Part shown: piece after piece, positions 41,906 through 53,101 of the stretch | How the letters are laid out: every line of letters starts with the position of its first letter | How positions within the stretch are numbered: the stretch's first letter is position 1 | Position numbers and translations under genes: made by a program | DNA from: Craspedostauros australis | Lineage: Eukaryota > Bacillariophyta > Bacillariophyceae > Mastogloiales > Achnanthaceae | Length of the DNA stretch: 64,000 nucleotides | Direction of reading: 5' to 3' | Assembly (NCBI GenBank): GCA_026770025.1 | Contig: JAMXDE010000004.1 | Location: 62,001-126,000, forward strand | Notes under the pieces: model-generated | Databases searched by the model: none | Seen by the model: the letters and a program-made list of their open reading frames with translations, nothing else | What the model was told of the DNA's origin: nothing

Positions 41906-44779
41906 GCGGTTCCGGTTCTTGCTGCTGGCCTCGCCCCTTGTCGTCGCGGTGTTGGTTCCCGCAAGTGATGATGCTCGTGATGATGATCGGGATGATGGAA
42001 GCGATGGCAGTGTTCTGTGGAGTGGTGGGTGCGAAAGACAGTGAATGATCTTTGAGCAGTGGCTTTGAACGTCGTTTGTGGATGATGGTTGGCACGTTCT
42101 GTACGTACTCCAGTGGAGCATAAGTTGAGTATGGCAGAGATGAATGCAGAGAGTATCGGGATTGGTGTGGGCGTGGGTAGGTATGGCATGAATGGCGCGA
42201 GCAAGAGCAGTGCTGCTGTTCGCATGAATAACAGTACGCCTCCTCTTTGAGGAGGCGTTGCGCCATGCGCCCATGGAGGGGTGTTCGTTCTTCCATAGCA
42301 TTCGCATAGCGTGGTCGCAGTGATCGAGCCAAGAGAGATACGAGTACGAACTGTTGCTCGTTGGAGAGAAGACACAACTATTGTTATCGTTAGGCATTTT
42401 CTGCGATGTGCAGGACGTATGTTACCAAGCGATACGTATTATACTATGCGTGCGTTAGCTGCCACCAAGCACGCAATAGCGCTCAGCATCAGCGTCAGCC
42501 CCCAAGCATGTGACCAATCGATCCCCTGCAGTGGCGAGATGCGGTGCATATGCGTACTAGTAAATACGAATACCATCCATTGATGGACAGCTTCGCCAGG
42601 ACCTCACCCTGGAAAGGCACCGAAGACTCTGCAGGCAGCCAGCCCTAATGGACGTCCATCACTGCTTCATTTCCCACTCTGAGGTCGTACAGAAGCGAAA
42701 GCGCTCCCACAGAAATGATCGCCTGACACGCACCTCCTTGGACCCACGAGCACACAGAGGAGCTCGAGCCACGCCGATCGTACCCTGAATCGGTGTTCAC
42801 TCAAATATCCACTGCAGATCGAGACACACTTGGAAAGTACGATCACTCTCTGAGCCCTACCCAGTGCTGCCTTGCTACCTCATCCCCTGCATGGGCAAAA
42901 TCGCAATCATGCCAAAGGCGCCCAGGCAGACGAGTGCGTACGAACAGAGTCGGCCTCAACCCGAGATTTTCCGACGCGCGCGTGCATGATTGACGCGCCA
43001 CCACTGCCACACTGTCAAGTTTGACCCTTATCCCATCAAGCAGGTATCTTTGGCAGCCAATGCTGCACAGAACAGCCAGACAGTACTCACAAGCTTCCTC
43101 TCATGCGTCTCCGACCGCTCCATAGAGTAAATACAATAGGCAATACTGTCTCGAGCGCAAAGTTACAATAGTGTGGAGCAGTGGTGTGCAAAACGCCATG
43201 AAGCATGCGACTTTTCTCGACCTCTGCTCGCATTGCATCATCTCGTCTCGTTGAGGGAATGTAACAGGAGGATCAGCTCTCTACTAGACGCATCTATCTT
43301 CAGGTACGAGAAGGAGCACTTCTATGTCGGGAGCTGTTTGTCTTTGTGATGCGTGGTATGGTAACGTGGCATGGCAACTTGACATGGTAACGTGTCAAGA
43401 ACTCCATGTTCCGGCTTCTCCTACCCTTAGTCATTGACAAGTTCGGATTGTGTGGGCGCGTGTGCGGGAACGGGGGGAGGACCACGGTTCGTTGGGTGAC
43501 CATTCCCGCAAACATACCCCAAGTGATCATGTTTTGGTGCCCCCAAAAACACGCGGCAGGACTGTGTCGCAAAATCGAGGGCGCCTTCTTCCTCGGCCAC
43601 AACACCCAAGAGCGACACCGACACACAGAGGCGCCATAAAACGCAACACCTCGATGCACACGTGCTCGCTGTGTGACCACACATTCCAGCACAGGAAGAG
43701 GAAGGATATCCCTGGTGAGATTTTCGCGTCTCAGGACGCATGGCCGAGGAACCGCGCCCCGAGACACATAGACCCCACCGGGATCTGGTTCCTTCCTCGT
43801 TTCTCCATCCCTTCTCTGCCTGTTGTTCTGAGGTTGTTTCCTGTGCTTTTTGCTGCTGGGATCAAATAGGATCCTTCACACAGCATCCAACCATTGTTTC
43901 TTACTATACATCACGGATCTATGAAATAATAGCTTCCATTTCCATCAACGCAACTGCACCGTATTATAGTGCATCATTGTATGTACAACGTTGCTGTTTG
44001 TGGCGGTTTCCTAAACTTACGTCTCGAAATCAAGAGACCGAGGAAGATGACATCCGATGAAAGAAGCACAACAAACATTCACAGATGAACAGGGGGCGGA
44101 GAAAGGGGGGACGAGAAACGAAGAAGGAACCCAATAATTGCGGCGGTGTTCTCGTCCGCTCCCGTGATTTGGACCACACAAATGCATCACAATACGTGGA
44201 GAATGGGGCCATGTGTGTTGAGGCACGATCCTCCTGGGCAATGGGTTGCAGGGCGCGAAAAATCTCAGCAAGGATGTGGCCTATTCCCTGTATGTCAACA
44301 ACCAGCTGCTCTCTGTCTGCTCTGCCTCTCCAATTCGCTTGCGTACCCAAGGGGACACCGCGCCATTGTGTGAGCATACTACCTGAAGCCAAAAGGCAAG
44401 CCAAGCGGCTCTCAGCATCATGACAAAGTACAACAAGGGGGAGCGCGGCTGTCCCTGTTGCGTGTTGTGTCGACCGTGATTTCGATCAGAACAAGCTTGA
44501 AGTCTGAGCTATGGCACTACATGGGCCACTCCAGTGTCCACCTGCATCCACACAACGAATTCTCAACAGCAACGGCAGTTCCTGTTTCTTCCACAAACTC
44601 GACATCAAACAAAGATGCCGTGAGACGCTGTGAGCTCAATTTCCTCCAGCCCATCTTTCTCCAGCCCACCCCAGATCAGCGCAGCGTGCTCACAGAATCA
44701 CTTCAAGCCACGAGCACAGACATCAATCTTGCGCGAAACAACCATTACTACTGCAGATACCGTGACCGGCATTCCCACC
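41906..44779. other. Intergenic region, 2.9 kb
   Basis: No gene I can support. Overlapping frames of 70-200 codons exist on both strands (for example 43300-43767 minus and 43450-43869 plus), without recognisable domains and with each mirrored in another frame. The end nearest 44.78 kb presumably holds the promoter of the DUF6824 gene. Confidence 0.4.
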
Positions 44780-46962
44780 ATGAGTATCTTCTCCGCCGAC
44801 GAGTGGCAGCAACTGGATGAGTATTCAACACTTTGCACGGATGACGATGAGTTCCTCATGGCGAGCCGCTCTTTGTCAGAATCCTGCTTTCCATGTCATG
44901 GCGAGCAACATATTCGCACGCTTGGCAATGAGATCGTTGAAGCCAGATCAGACCTCGGCTCAGACACTGGCAACGGCTGCAACTGTGACTTCAGCGGCAG
45001 CACTCTCCGTGACGATGATGGCAAGGTGAGTACTTGCGCAATGGCGATGATTCTCTGTAGCCCATGATGCCGACTACGACCGCGGAGATACCATACCTAC
45101 TATAATAGTTCGAATGAAGTTGCAACCGGAACGCCAACAGTGAACCAAACCGCATGTTGATATAGCTCACAATCCATCGTCGTCTCACTCGTCATGGTCA
45201 GATCGGGAAACCGAACGAGGATACTAATCACAGCAATCCTGCTTGCGCGGCCGCATTTGCGAACGCCGTGATAGGAACAGATGCGCAGCAAACCACAAGG
45301 TTGACCAACGATGACATCTTGAACACATTTAAGGCCCCCGATATCATCGCGCAAGAGCTGCACGCGATGTCACCCGAAGAACGCAAGCACATACATGAGG
45401 ACATCACCGGGAGCTCCGCTCCCTGCGAGGAGATCCCCGAGTTCCTGAGCGCCAAGCTCGACGACATGGAGATGGAGCTGGTCATGACGACCAGCAACAG
45501 GACTGCATACGACATCGCCAAGCAGACGAATCAAGCCTACATCGAAGACAAGGACCTGCGCCTCAAGTTCCTGCGCTGCACCTCCTTCGACTCGTACAAA
45601 GCCGCGATGCGATTGATCGCCTGGTGCGATGCCAAGCTGCACTTGTTCGGTCCGCATGTGCTAGGCAGAGACGTGCTGCTGTCCGATCTGTGCCCAGGAG
45701 CGGTCGCTCTGCTGGAAGCTGGGAATGTACAACCGCTTCCATGCAAGGATGCGCATGGAAGTCGCGTAATCGTAGCGACAGAGTTCGTCCCGAGCATGTT
45801 CGACACCTTGGCAAATGCCCGGGCCCTGTTTTACGCAGCCATGACGGTTGTAGAAGACGTCGACGCACAGAAGAACGGAGTAGTGATGGTGCATGCACTG
45901 GACAAGATGATGCCGAATGTAACATCAAAACAACGGCTGAACATGTGCATTTGCGCGCAGACCACCACGACCACGCCGGTGAACGTAAAGAGGATGTACT
46001 TCCTATCAGACGATACGAAGGACATGAGGGCCATGGTAGACATTTTTCAGCTCTCGCTGGCCCATCATACTCGCCACCGATTCAAGCCATTCTTCGGTAC
46101 GCTGGCTGATAACATCAAGAGCCTCTCTTTGCACGGCGTGTCACCTCAGGTCCTGCCATTCGATGACAGGGGGATGCTCAAAATGGCGGGGGCCAGCGCT
46201 TGGATCATGCATCGCAGAGCGCTGGAAGCTTACCGGACCGCAATGGCAACACAGATGAGAAACGGGAATGGCACCTCTGGCGCTCACGATCATCCTGAGC
46301 GCAATGGTGCCAGTGACGTAGCGGAGATGCAAGTCGTTCAAGACGCTGAAGAAGAGGAAGACAAGAATGCCGTTGTGGATCTCCAACCGCCAGACCGATG
46401 CGCAGACATCCCAGCAGCTGCAGTCGTGCGTAATGGCAGGTCGCCAACTCTGTCACTCCCACCAAAACAGAGGTCAATGCCACCATCATCACAGCAGCTT
46501 TCTTCATCGCTGCCACTCACGGTGGTTGATCCAATTGAAAGCGACAGCATTCGTCCAAGTTGCAGTCCAACTGAAGTTGACATTCTGATGGGACGTGGAA
46601 GGCCATTTCAAGAGCACCCCGGCAATCAGTACATGAAAGCAGTCATTGCTGATATGTTCGATGAGTACGACAAAGCGCCAAGGTGGGCCAAGCTGAACGT
46701 CGCTGAGAAGCTGGTGCACAAGATGCAGGAGCGAAAGGGCCGCTTCCTCAAGAAGTGCAAGGAGACAGGCTGTTGGATCGAGGTCACCTTCGCGGAAGCA
46801 CGGGACAAGGCCGCGCATGGCTTCCGCAAGAAGCGCGAGATGGATCTCGCTCGGGCAAGAAGAGATGAGAGACTGTCGCCCACAACCAAGAAACGGAGGA
46901 GGCGAGCACCATCGAAATCAAGCAAACCAACCAAGTCCATCTCTCGAAAGAGGCATTTTTGA
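44780..46962 (+). CDS. CRAL-TRIO-like plus DUF6824 protein, likely nuclear regulator (two exons)
   Basis: Exon 1 is 44780-45025 (82 codons, MSIFSADEWQ...DDDGK). Exon 2 is 45202-46962. They join in phase 0 over a GT-AG intron and give 668 residues. After an acidic start, exon 2 has a segment common in diatom proteins (MSPEERKHIHEDITG, LKFLRCTSFDSYKAAMR, QPLPCKDAHGSRVIV) that resembles the N-terminal and early core of CRAL-TRIO/Sec14-like folds. The C-terminal domain begins at about residue 542 with DILMGRGRPFQEHPGNQ and runs to about 632. It matches the diatom-expanded domain I know as DUF6824. A basic tail (KKRRRRAPSKSSKP) looks like a nuclear signal. DNA-binding or transcriptional control is inferred. 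The gene ends in TGA. Confidence 0.8.
45026..45201 (+). other. Spliceosomal intron of the DUF6824 gene
   Basis: A 176-base intron with donor GTGAGT and acceptor GGTCAG. It contains in-frame stops and its removal keeps the frame. The acceptor was chosen because two nearby AGs (45233 and 45280) would put exon 2 out of frame. Confidence 0.65.
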
Positions 46963-47786
46963 TGCAGGTGTATGAGTTAGTACGTATAATATCTATTGCA
47001 TGTGGAATAGAGGACCAGAGACTTGGCCCGTTGGTCAGATGGAAGCGGAATCACTAATGTTAGTCATTGTGTTGCATATCCACATACCGCAATAGAGAAG
47101 TCACACCTGCAATCGTCTGCACGCATGAGCAGCAGAGAGATAGACGGGAAAACAGATCCCACGTTTTCATCTTTGGGTGATGCTCGCGCTTTTGCATGGT
47201 TGGACGCCAGATTCATGGTCTCGCCTCCTCAATTTCGCGATATCCATCTGTAGCGCAACGTGCGTACGTACCGAAATAGTAGGAGTACAAGCGCGTCTTC
47301 GACTGCTTTGAGGCGCGCCCCAAAAGATATCGATATCTCGACGGTATCGTACCATGTGGTATGTACACGTGACACTTCACCAGTACGAGGCGATCTTGTT
47401 TGTTGTGGAGATGATCAAGCCATCGCCACTGAAATTGCCGTTCTTGTCCCAAGTTGCGGAGGTTGTTCTGCTGTTCATGCACCGCAGGCAATGCTTTCCA
47501 TGTTCCTCATGTCTCTGACCGTGCCCCAACTGCGAAAGATCCGTTGCCATTCCGACAAAAAGTGAGTCATCGATGAAACGCGCGTCCTCACCTTGACGAT
47601 TCAGCATGACGATGGGATGGTGCATGCTCGAGTGGAGCAGAGTAGAGTTTGCGCGCGGCGGGGCATGGTCGGGTGGGCGACTCATGGTGCGAGCACAAAG
47701 CTTGATGTTCTCCGATGGAGAATTTCGAACCACGTATCTCCCGTCGCTGCCCACAGCGAATTCTTCCCAACGATCCAACAATAGGT
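46963..47786. other. Convergent intergenic region
   Basis: It lies between the 3' ends of the DUF6824 gene (plus) and the seipin-like gene (minus). A minus-strand frame at 47377-47781 (134 codons, no ATG at its start) begins just after the seipin-like stop, with a mildly protein-like composition but no domain. It could be 3' UTR or a decayed fragment. Not called as a gene. Confidence 0.35.
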
Positions 47787-49531
47787 CTATTCATCCACGA
47801 TGATTGCTGGAGACTCGCCTCGACGGGAGGTCTCAGCGTTAGCATTGGAGTGGATATCAGGCTCGACATCGGGACTGGCCGTATCACCGTGGGTGTTTTG
47901 GCCATTGGTGCCGTTGGAATCCTCACTGACTACGGCATTCACCTGCGACTGTGGCGGCGCCTGCGCCCCATCCACCAAGGTGCTCAACCAGGGTCCATCA
48001 TCAGTGTCATCATGTTCCCCGACCCCACCATTGTTGCCGTCGTGAAAATCTAACGACTCATCCAGTTCCAGTTGGAGCGAAGCATCGCTGGCTCTTTCTT
48101 CAAGACCTTGCCGTCAGCTTTCCCACAGATACATCAGCAGGCCTACGGAGGCGGATTGGAATACGAAGATGGCGCTGATGCCAATCATCGCACACGTTAA
48201 GAATCAGTGCTTCAGAACGTACTGGTATGGCTTCAGCTCTCTTCCAATACAGACGTGCCCTGCGCTGACTTGCACATCGTCATTGTAGAGAGCGTCGTCA
48301 TGCAACGGTGTCCATTCTATCCACGCAGCTGGAGAGCTCGTGCGCTGTGTTCGTTGCCGCCTTTTCGTTCTGCTCACCAACCAAACAATGATGGACCGTG
48401 ACGGATGCTGCTTTCGTTCCATGACGTAATGATACGACGGGATCACGATGGTGCGAGTTTCCGGGATAGCACCGACGAGAAACGGCACCAGTAGCGTCCA
48501 TTTTCGAATCAGCGATATCCAGTCACTTTCGTGCAGGCATTGCGTGGATCGCACAGATATTGCAAGGGCCGTTCCATTTGCGGATTGCAATGTCACGTGC
48601 ACGCCGAAGATGCCCAACTCTCGGTTAGTCAGCGATTCTAGAAGTTCCAGCGCGATTTCGATGGCGCACGGTTGGTTTGTCTTCAACGCGGAGCGAGATC
48701 GTGGTTTGGGGTGATGACCGTCAAGGTATGGTCCCCATTGCGTGCGCTTGGTGAAAAGATCGGCAGTTGCTCAAGGCGATCGTTGCAAGGCACGCCGCTG
48801 ATCAACTGAAAGATTAGGTATTTGGTTCTGCGGTGGCATCTGAGGTTGTGCTTGGGCTTGTCTTTGAGCTTGCCCATGCGATGGTGGTGGTGATGAGTGG
48901 GAGACTGTCTCCTGTTGCGACTCGACGCCAGCTTCATGACTGCTCTCGCTGCTGCTGCTGCTGTCATTATTGATGGCTATATTCGTCTCATATTGTTTGC
49001 ATTCTTGTAACCCCTCTTTCTCCGTTTGATGCTTCCCATCCTCCTTATCTGAATCTGCATCTGTTTCTGCTACTGCTCCAGCCACCATTGTTGCACGAGA
49101 TGATGTTCAGTTGGATGGATGGACATCTCAGTGTAATCGAAGTAGAGTGACATCATGATGTCGTGGGATGGCATCACAATGATGTGGAACAGTCCGTAGG
49201 ACAACACGGATGTGGAGAGGATCACCATGGCTATGCTCCAGCAGATGACGAGCTTTTGCAACAAGGGAATGAAGCCCATGAATCCATCTGCGCTGGTTCT
49301 GCTGTCATTATTGTTGCCATTGTCGTTTGTACCGTGGTTGCCATCTCCGTCTGTTGCATTGTGCACGGAAGATGAGCGATGCAAGATGCTGGAGTTTCCA
49401 TTGCTCATCGCGATGGCTGTCGTTGCCCATGATGGCACGGGCAGCCCGTACGCAGACGAGAGCAACAGCACATCAGACGCAGTCGAAGCAAGGCGGTGAA
49501 CAATGTGTTGGTTTTGGGAGGTGTCGGCCAT
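47787..49531 (-). CDS. Seipin-family lipid-droplet protein, frame interrupted by TGA triplets
   Basis: The N-terminal exon starts at the ATG at 49531. It carries the first membrane helix (residues about 90-119, LLQKLVICWSIAMVILS) and the strand MMSLYFDYTEM. After a frame change between about 49.12 and 49.07 kb, one frame continues to the TAG at 47787. It holds a low-complexity insert, ADLFTKRTQWGPYLDG, the seipin core IEIALELLESLTNRELGIFG, then SDWISLIRKW, LVPFLVGAIPETRTI, IGRELKPYQYVLKH, a second membrane helix (FLTCAMIGISAIFVFQ) and an acidic tail. Three TGA triplets lie in this frame (48771-48773, 48204-48206, 48114-48116). Seipin shapes ER-lipid-droplet contacts. The TGAs could be in very short introns, be recoded, or mark a dying gene. 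Family call is firm; gene structure is not. Confidence 0.7.
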
Positions 49532-50725
49532 GATGGGATGATGAGCCTCGTGATCTTGGTGGCGCCGATATCGCTTCTGATACGATTAGAGTCGAGTAGA
49601 GCAGAGCATGTCCTTGCGCTTACATCTGCACTTCCACCTGCGCTTCCACTTCCAAGGATGCTTGCGCTTGCTCGTCGCAATCAGTATCATCCACGACAAC
49701 ATTCCTTCTATGCTCTGTTTTGCTGCGTCCAACCCTCCTCTTGCTGGCCCGAAACAATCATTGCCGCAAGGTACTTCCTCTTGTTGTGTCGTCTTCCTCC
49801 TTTGATTCTTGGTAGCGACGTGGTGTTGGGATTGTTGGCATACATACGTTGGCCATCGGTTGGCCATCGGTTGGCCATCGGTTGGTTCTTTCTCTTCATT
49901 CTTGGTCGGATGGAGGGAAATGATGTTGCTTCCCTCTTCTGTAATTTCACGCTTGCATCGAGCACCTCCAAATCTGGGAGAAGTACGACTACGGATTGCC
50001 TTGTGTCTCCGAAGACGTACACTTTGTGAGTGTTGGTAGTCGCGAGGCAACAATTTCACAACTGGCAAGCCTCGCTCATCCTGATCCCAAGTCGCGATTA
50101 CGAATCCTGTGGAGTATTGACAACACAGACTCAGCGGACTTTAGTCCCGTGACACTACTGACTAAATGCATGTTTCACAGAACTCGTTATGAAATTATGA
50201 CCGGTCTCCCACCAGCGTTCAAAACCGGAACAACAAATCCATACTACTCCGATCGGTTCAGATTTGTGTGCGACATGGGTTGGGACCGTATATAACGGAA
50301 AAGGGTTATATTGGGATATGCGGTAAATTAATTACTTGTAACTCCCAATACTTCTTCCCGAGTGTTGCAGGCTCGCAAGCACGTCATCCAGAACCGCATT
50401 CTTGTCTGAACGGCGTCGCAATACTACGTCATCCTGTGACGTCATCTGTTCGAACTGTTGCTCAATGAGATACCTTCATATTGGTACCATATCTTCGATC
50501 AATTTGTCTCAGTTCTGTTCGTGGTGATCATGCGTGTTGATGCGAGCTTCGTGCGCAGACAACGGCGCAGCTCGTCGCGGCCTACGAGTCATCATTTTGG
50601 GAGTGACCCGCTGCACATCATGATCGCAATTACAGCATTATAATCCATACTGAATTAGACTACACAACTACCTACCACCACTATCAAGGTGCTCCATCTT
50701 ACTGGGATCATCGCATTCTCCTTAT
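49532..50725. other. Intergenic region upstream of the seipin-like gene
   Basis: It probably holds the seipin-like promoter. An 11-bp unit (GTTGGCCATCG) is repeated three times at about 49851-49886. No other gene is supported. The TTAT at 50722-50725 is the left target duplication of the TIR element. Confidence 0.4.
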
Positions 50726-50891
50726 GAGCCCCCCGAGTGAGTCGACCTGCACTTTGTCCTGGGACTCAACACCTTTTTTCTCGGATATCCAAACAAATCA
50801 CATATTCATAATCCCCATATTCTAAAACCAAATACTGATTCAAATCACTTTCCGGTTAGACCTTAGTTTAAGTTTTATGGTCCCATCAAGG
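50726..50891 (+). repeat. Left terminal inverted repeat of the DNA transposon
   Basis: 166 bases matching the reverse complement of 62461-62626 with about nine substitutions and no gaps in my alignment. Confidence 0.92.
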
Positions 50892-51394
50892 TGCTAATTT
50901 TTAGACTGATTTAGGGACTCAGCCTTTGACAGACGACTACATCGATCCAATTTAACCCTTTGCTGTTCTTTGTTTCAGCAACTTTGTTCCGATTTTGAAT
51001 TGTTTAGTCTCTTTTTCAGGTGTTCGGACGACACCATCCAACAGTCCCTCCACGATAGCACTAGTTGTGGAATGTTGGGGGAAGCGGTGAACCTACATTT
51101 ACGTTACTTACACCATGTGCTTGTCCAATCCGTCATCGACGTCACGAAATTGGATACTTCGTCACGAAACACCAATGATATCACGATGCGCAACATCATC
51201 AGGTCTGCTTCGTCGTGGCGAAGTGGTTGAGTGGGGTTGGTACTCCTCGAGTGTTTTGTGTCGTGGTCTTTTTGGACAGTCGGTACAATTGTTGGTAAAT
51301 CTCCACATCCCCCAACATGTGAGGCTGGCCGAGAGTGGCAAACTCGACACACCAACATGGAAGTGGAGCAACACCAAAAAAATACCACAATGGC
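50892..51394. other. Left internal arm of the DNA transposon
   Basis: About 500 bases between the left TIR and the Copia insertion. Only short frames (for example 50970-51230, plus, about 86 codons) with no domain. The last five bases (ATGGC) are the Copia target duplication. Confidence 0.45.
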
Positions 51395-51553
51395 TGACAG
51401 CTTTCACTGTACTTCTTACCTCTTTACTAATCGTATTAATCAAATACTGGTCGGAGATTGTCCTCGGACAACTCACAATAAAACAACAAGAGCTCCGACC
51501 AGGGCACGCAACAACGGGCCAATCAGTCTCAGTAGTTACTTGCACGTTTGACA
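51395..51553 (+). repeat. 5' LTR of Copia element B
   Basis: A 159-bp direct repeat of 57068-57226 (constant offset 5673) with TG...CA ends. It is short for a Copia LTR. Confidence 0.95.
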
Positions 51554-51607
51554 GATTAAGAGTCGTGATATCACCAACAAGCTTATCACTATACCACCAC
51601 TTCCACC

Positions 51608-52984
51608 ATGACGAGAACGATCAACAACAAGGCAGTAGCAGGATACATCAAGGAGCTTGTTGGGCTGAACGAGCAGCAGATGTCCTTTATCACGAGCACT
51701 CTTGGACGCATCGACAATGCCATCCGCCTCACCGACCAAGAAATCGTGGACTCTTTGGTTCATTCCCCATCTCTCAATGCCGTCAACATCGGTAACGTCA
51801 TGCGCATCTTCGAATACGCACGTCACAACGCCGTCGACGACACAACGAACTGGGAAGCCATCCATGACTTCAACGAAGGTCGCAACTACAAGCTGCCAAC
51901 CATCGACTCATCAGTGGCGATCTCGACGACCAAACTTCGTCTCGAGATGGACATGAAGACAGCGGCCGCAGCCGTGCAAACCAACGAGATGGTTGTGCGC
52001 TCGCCGCAACGTGGAGGCGCAAGCATGCGCTCTCCATCAACACCTACCAACTGGCGCTATGACAAGGTTTCCATCCCCGATCCTCTCCCTTTCTCCGGTC
52101 TGAACGAAGACTGGCGCGATTGGAAGATATCGTTCGAGCGGTCCATGGTGACCACTCGATTCTCCAAGTACATGGACCAGGAACGTCCAGCTGGATACGA
52201 ACAGCACGTTGACCGGCAATTCCATTCGGTCATCAACGCACTGACCTATCAGGGAGACGCCGACTTCCTCGTCTCCGCCAACCGCAACAGCGGACACGAT
52301 GCCTGGCAAGCATTAATCCAGCTCTACGAATCTGAGGAGAACCAGGCGCAAACAGTCGCCGAGCAAGAAGTCTACGTGACTCAGCTCTCCTTCGACGGAT
52401 CAGAGCCATTCACCAAGTACGTCAACGCGTTCTCCAAGTCTATTCAAGTCATGAAGGACAACGGCAAGGACATGACGGAAGAGCACATCATTGCGCAATT
52501 CTTCCGCAATATACGCGATGAACGATACATGAGCGAGGTGTCGCGTCTCCGAAAGCAGAAGCTCACCTTCACAGAGATCCGCAAGGAACTCATGGAACAT
52601 GATCGTGTGCTGACCAACATCGAAGCACATCAATCTCCTCGGCGCAACCGCCGACTCCAAACCAAGCAGGGCGGACGCAACGACCGCAAGCGACCACACG
52701 ATGGCCAATCCGGCGACCGCAAATCCGCGCCCGCATTTCGGCTGTCGGACAGCGTCTTCAGACGCCTCCCAGCCTGCCAACAGGCACTCCTTGTGGAGGC
52801 CACGCGGCACTACCGCAAGAACGGGAAGAACATCGACGATGAGACCCTCAAGAAACTCAAGCCAGCGGAGTTCGCACAGAATCTCCAGCTGCCGCTCACA
52901 CGCAGAGCAGCCAAGCGCGACCGACCCCACGGGACCCCGACTCGCGACGGCAAGAAACGCGGATCATACGGCGACAGCTCTTGA
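51608..52984 (+). CDS. Copia element B gag
   Basis: A 458-residue frame. It has an N-terminal helical region, then a conserved capsid-like core (WRDWKISFERSM, HDAWQALIQLYESEENQ, FTKYVNAFSKSIQVMKD, FRNIRDERYMSEV) like the Copia gag domain, and a basic C-terminal tail suited to nucleic-acid binding without a clear CCHC knuckle. The following pol frame is in the same register, consistent with the read-through mode described for some LTR elements. Confidence 0.85.
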   Translation: MTRTINNKAVAGYIKELVGLNEQQMSFITSTLGRIDNAIRLTDQEIVDSLVHSPSLNAVNIGNVMRIFEYARHNAVDDTTNWEAIHDFNEGRNYKLPTIDSSVAISTTKLRLEMDMKTAAAAVQTNEMVVRSPQRGGASMRSPSTPTNWRYDKVSIPDPLPFSGLNEDWRDWKISFERSMVTTRFSKYMDQERPAGYEQHVDRQFHSVINALTYQGDADFLVSANRNSGHDAWQALIQLYESEENQAQTVAEQEVYVTQLSFDGSEPFTKYVNAFSKSIQVMKDNGKDMTEEHIIAQFFRNIRDERYMSEVSRLRKQKLTFTEIRKELMEHDRVLTNIEAHQSPRRNRRLQTKQGGRNDRKRPHDGQSGDRKSAPAFRLSDSVFRRLPACQQALLVEATRHYRKNGKNIDDETLKKLKPAEFAQNLQLPLTRRAAKRDRPHGTPTRDGKKRGSYGDSS

Positions 52985-53101
52985 CAACCAACGACGGGCA
53001 CACTTCGCCGTCAGTCTGAGGTTGCCATCCGTATCAAGCCCCGCAACTGTAGGGGGGAGACGCGTACAGCTGCAGAGGGACGGCCCAAGCGTGCACGCAT
53101 T

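Noticed and set aside
43300-44060. Overlapping frames on both strands around 43.3-44.1 kb.
   Set aside because: No domain, no consistent start context and mutual overlap; likely chance frames.
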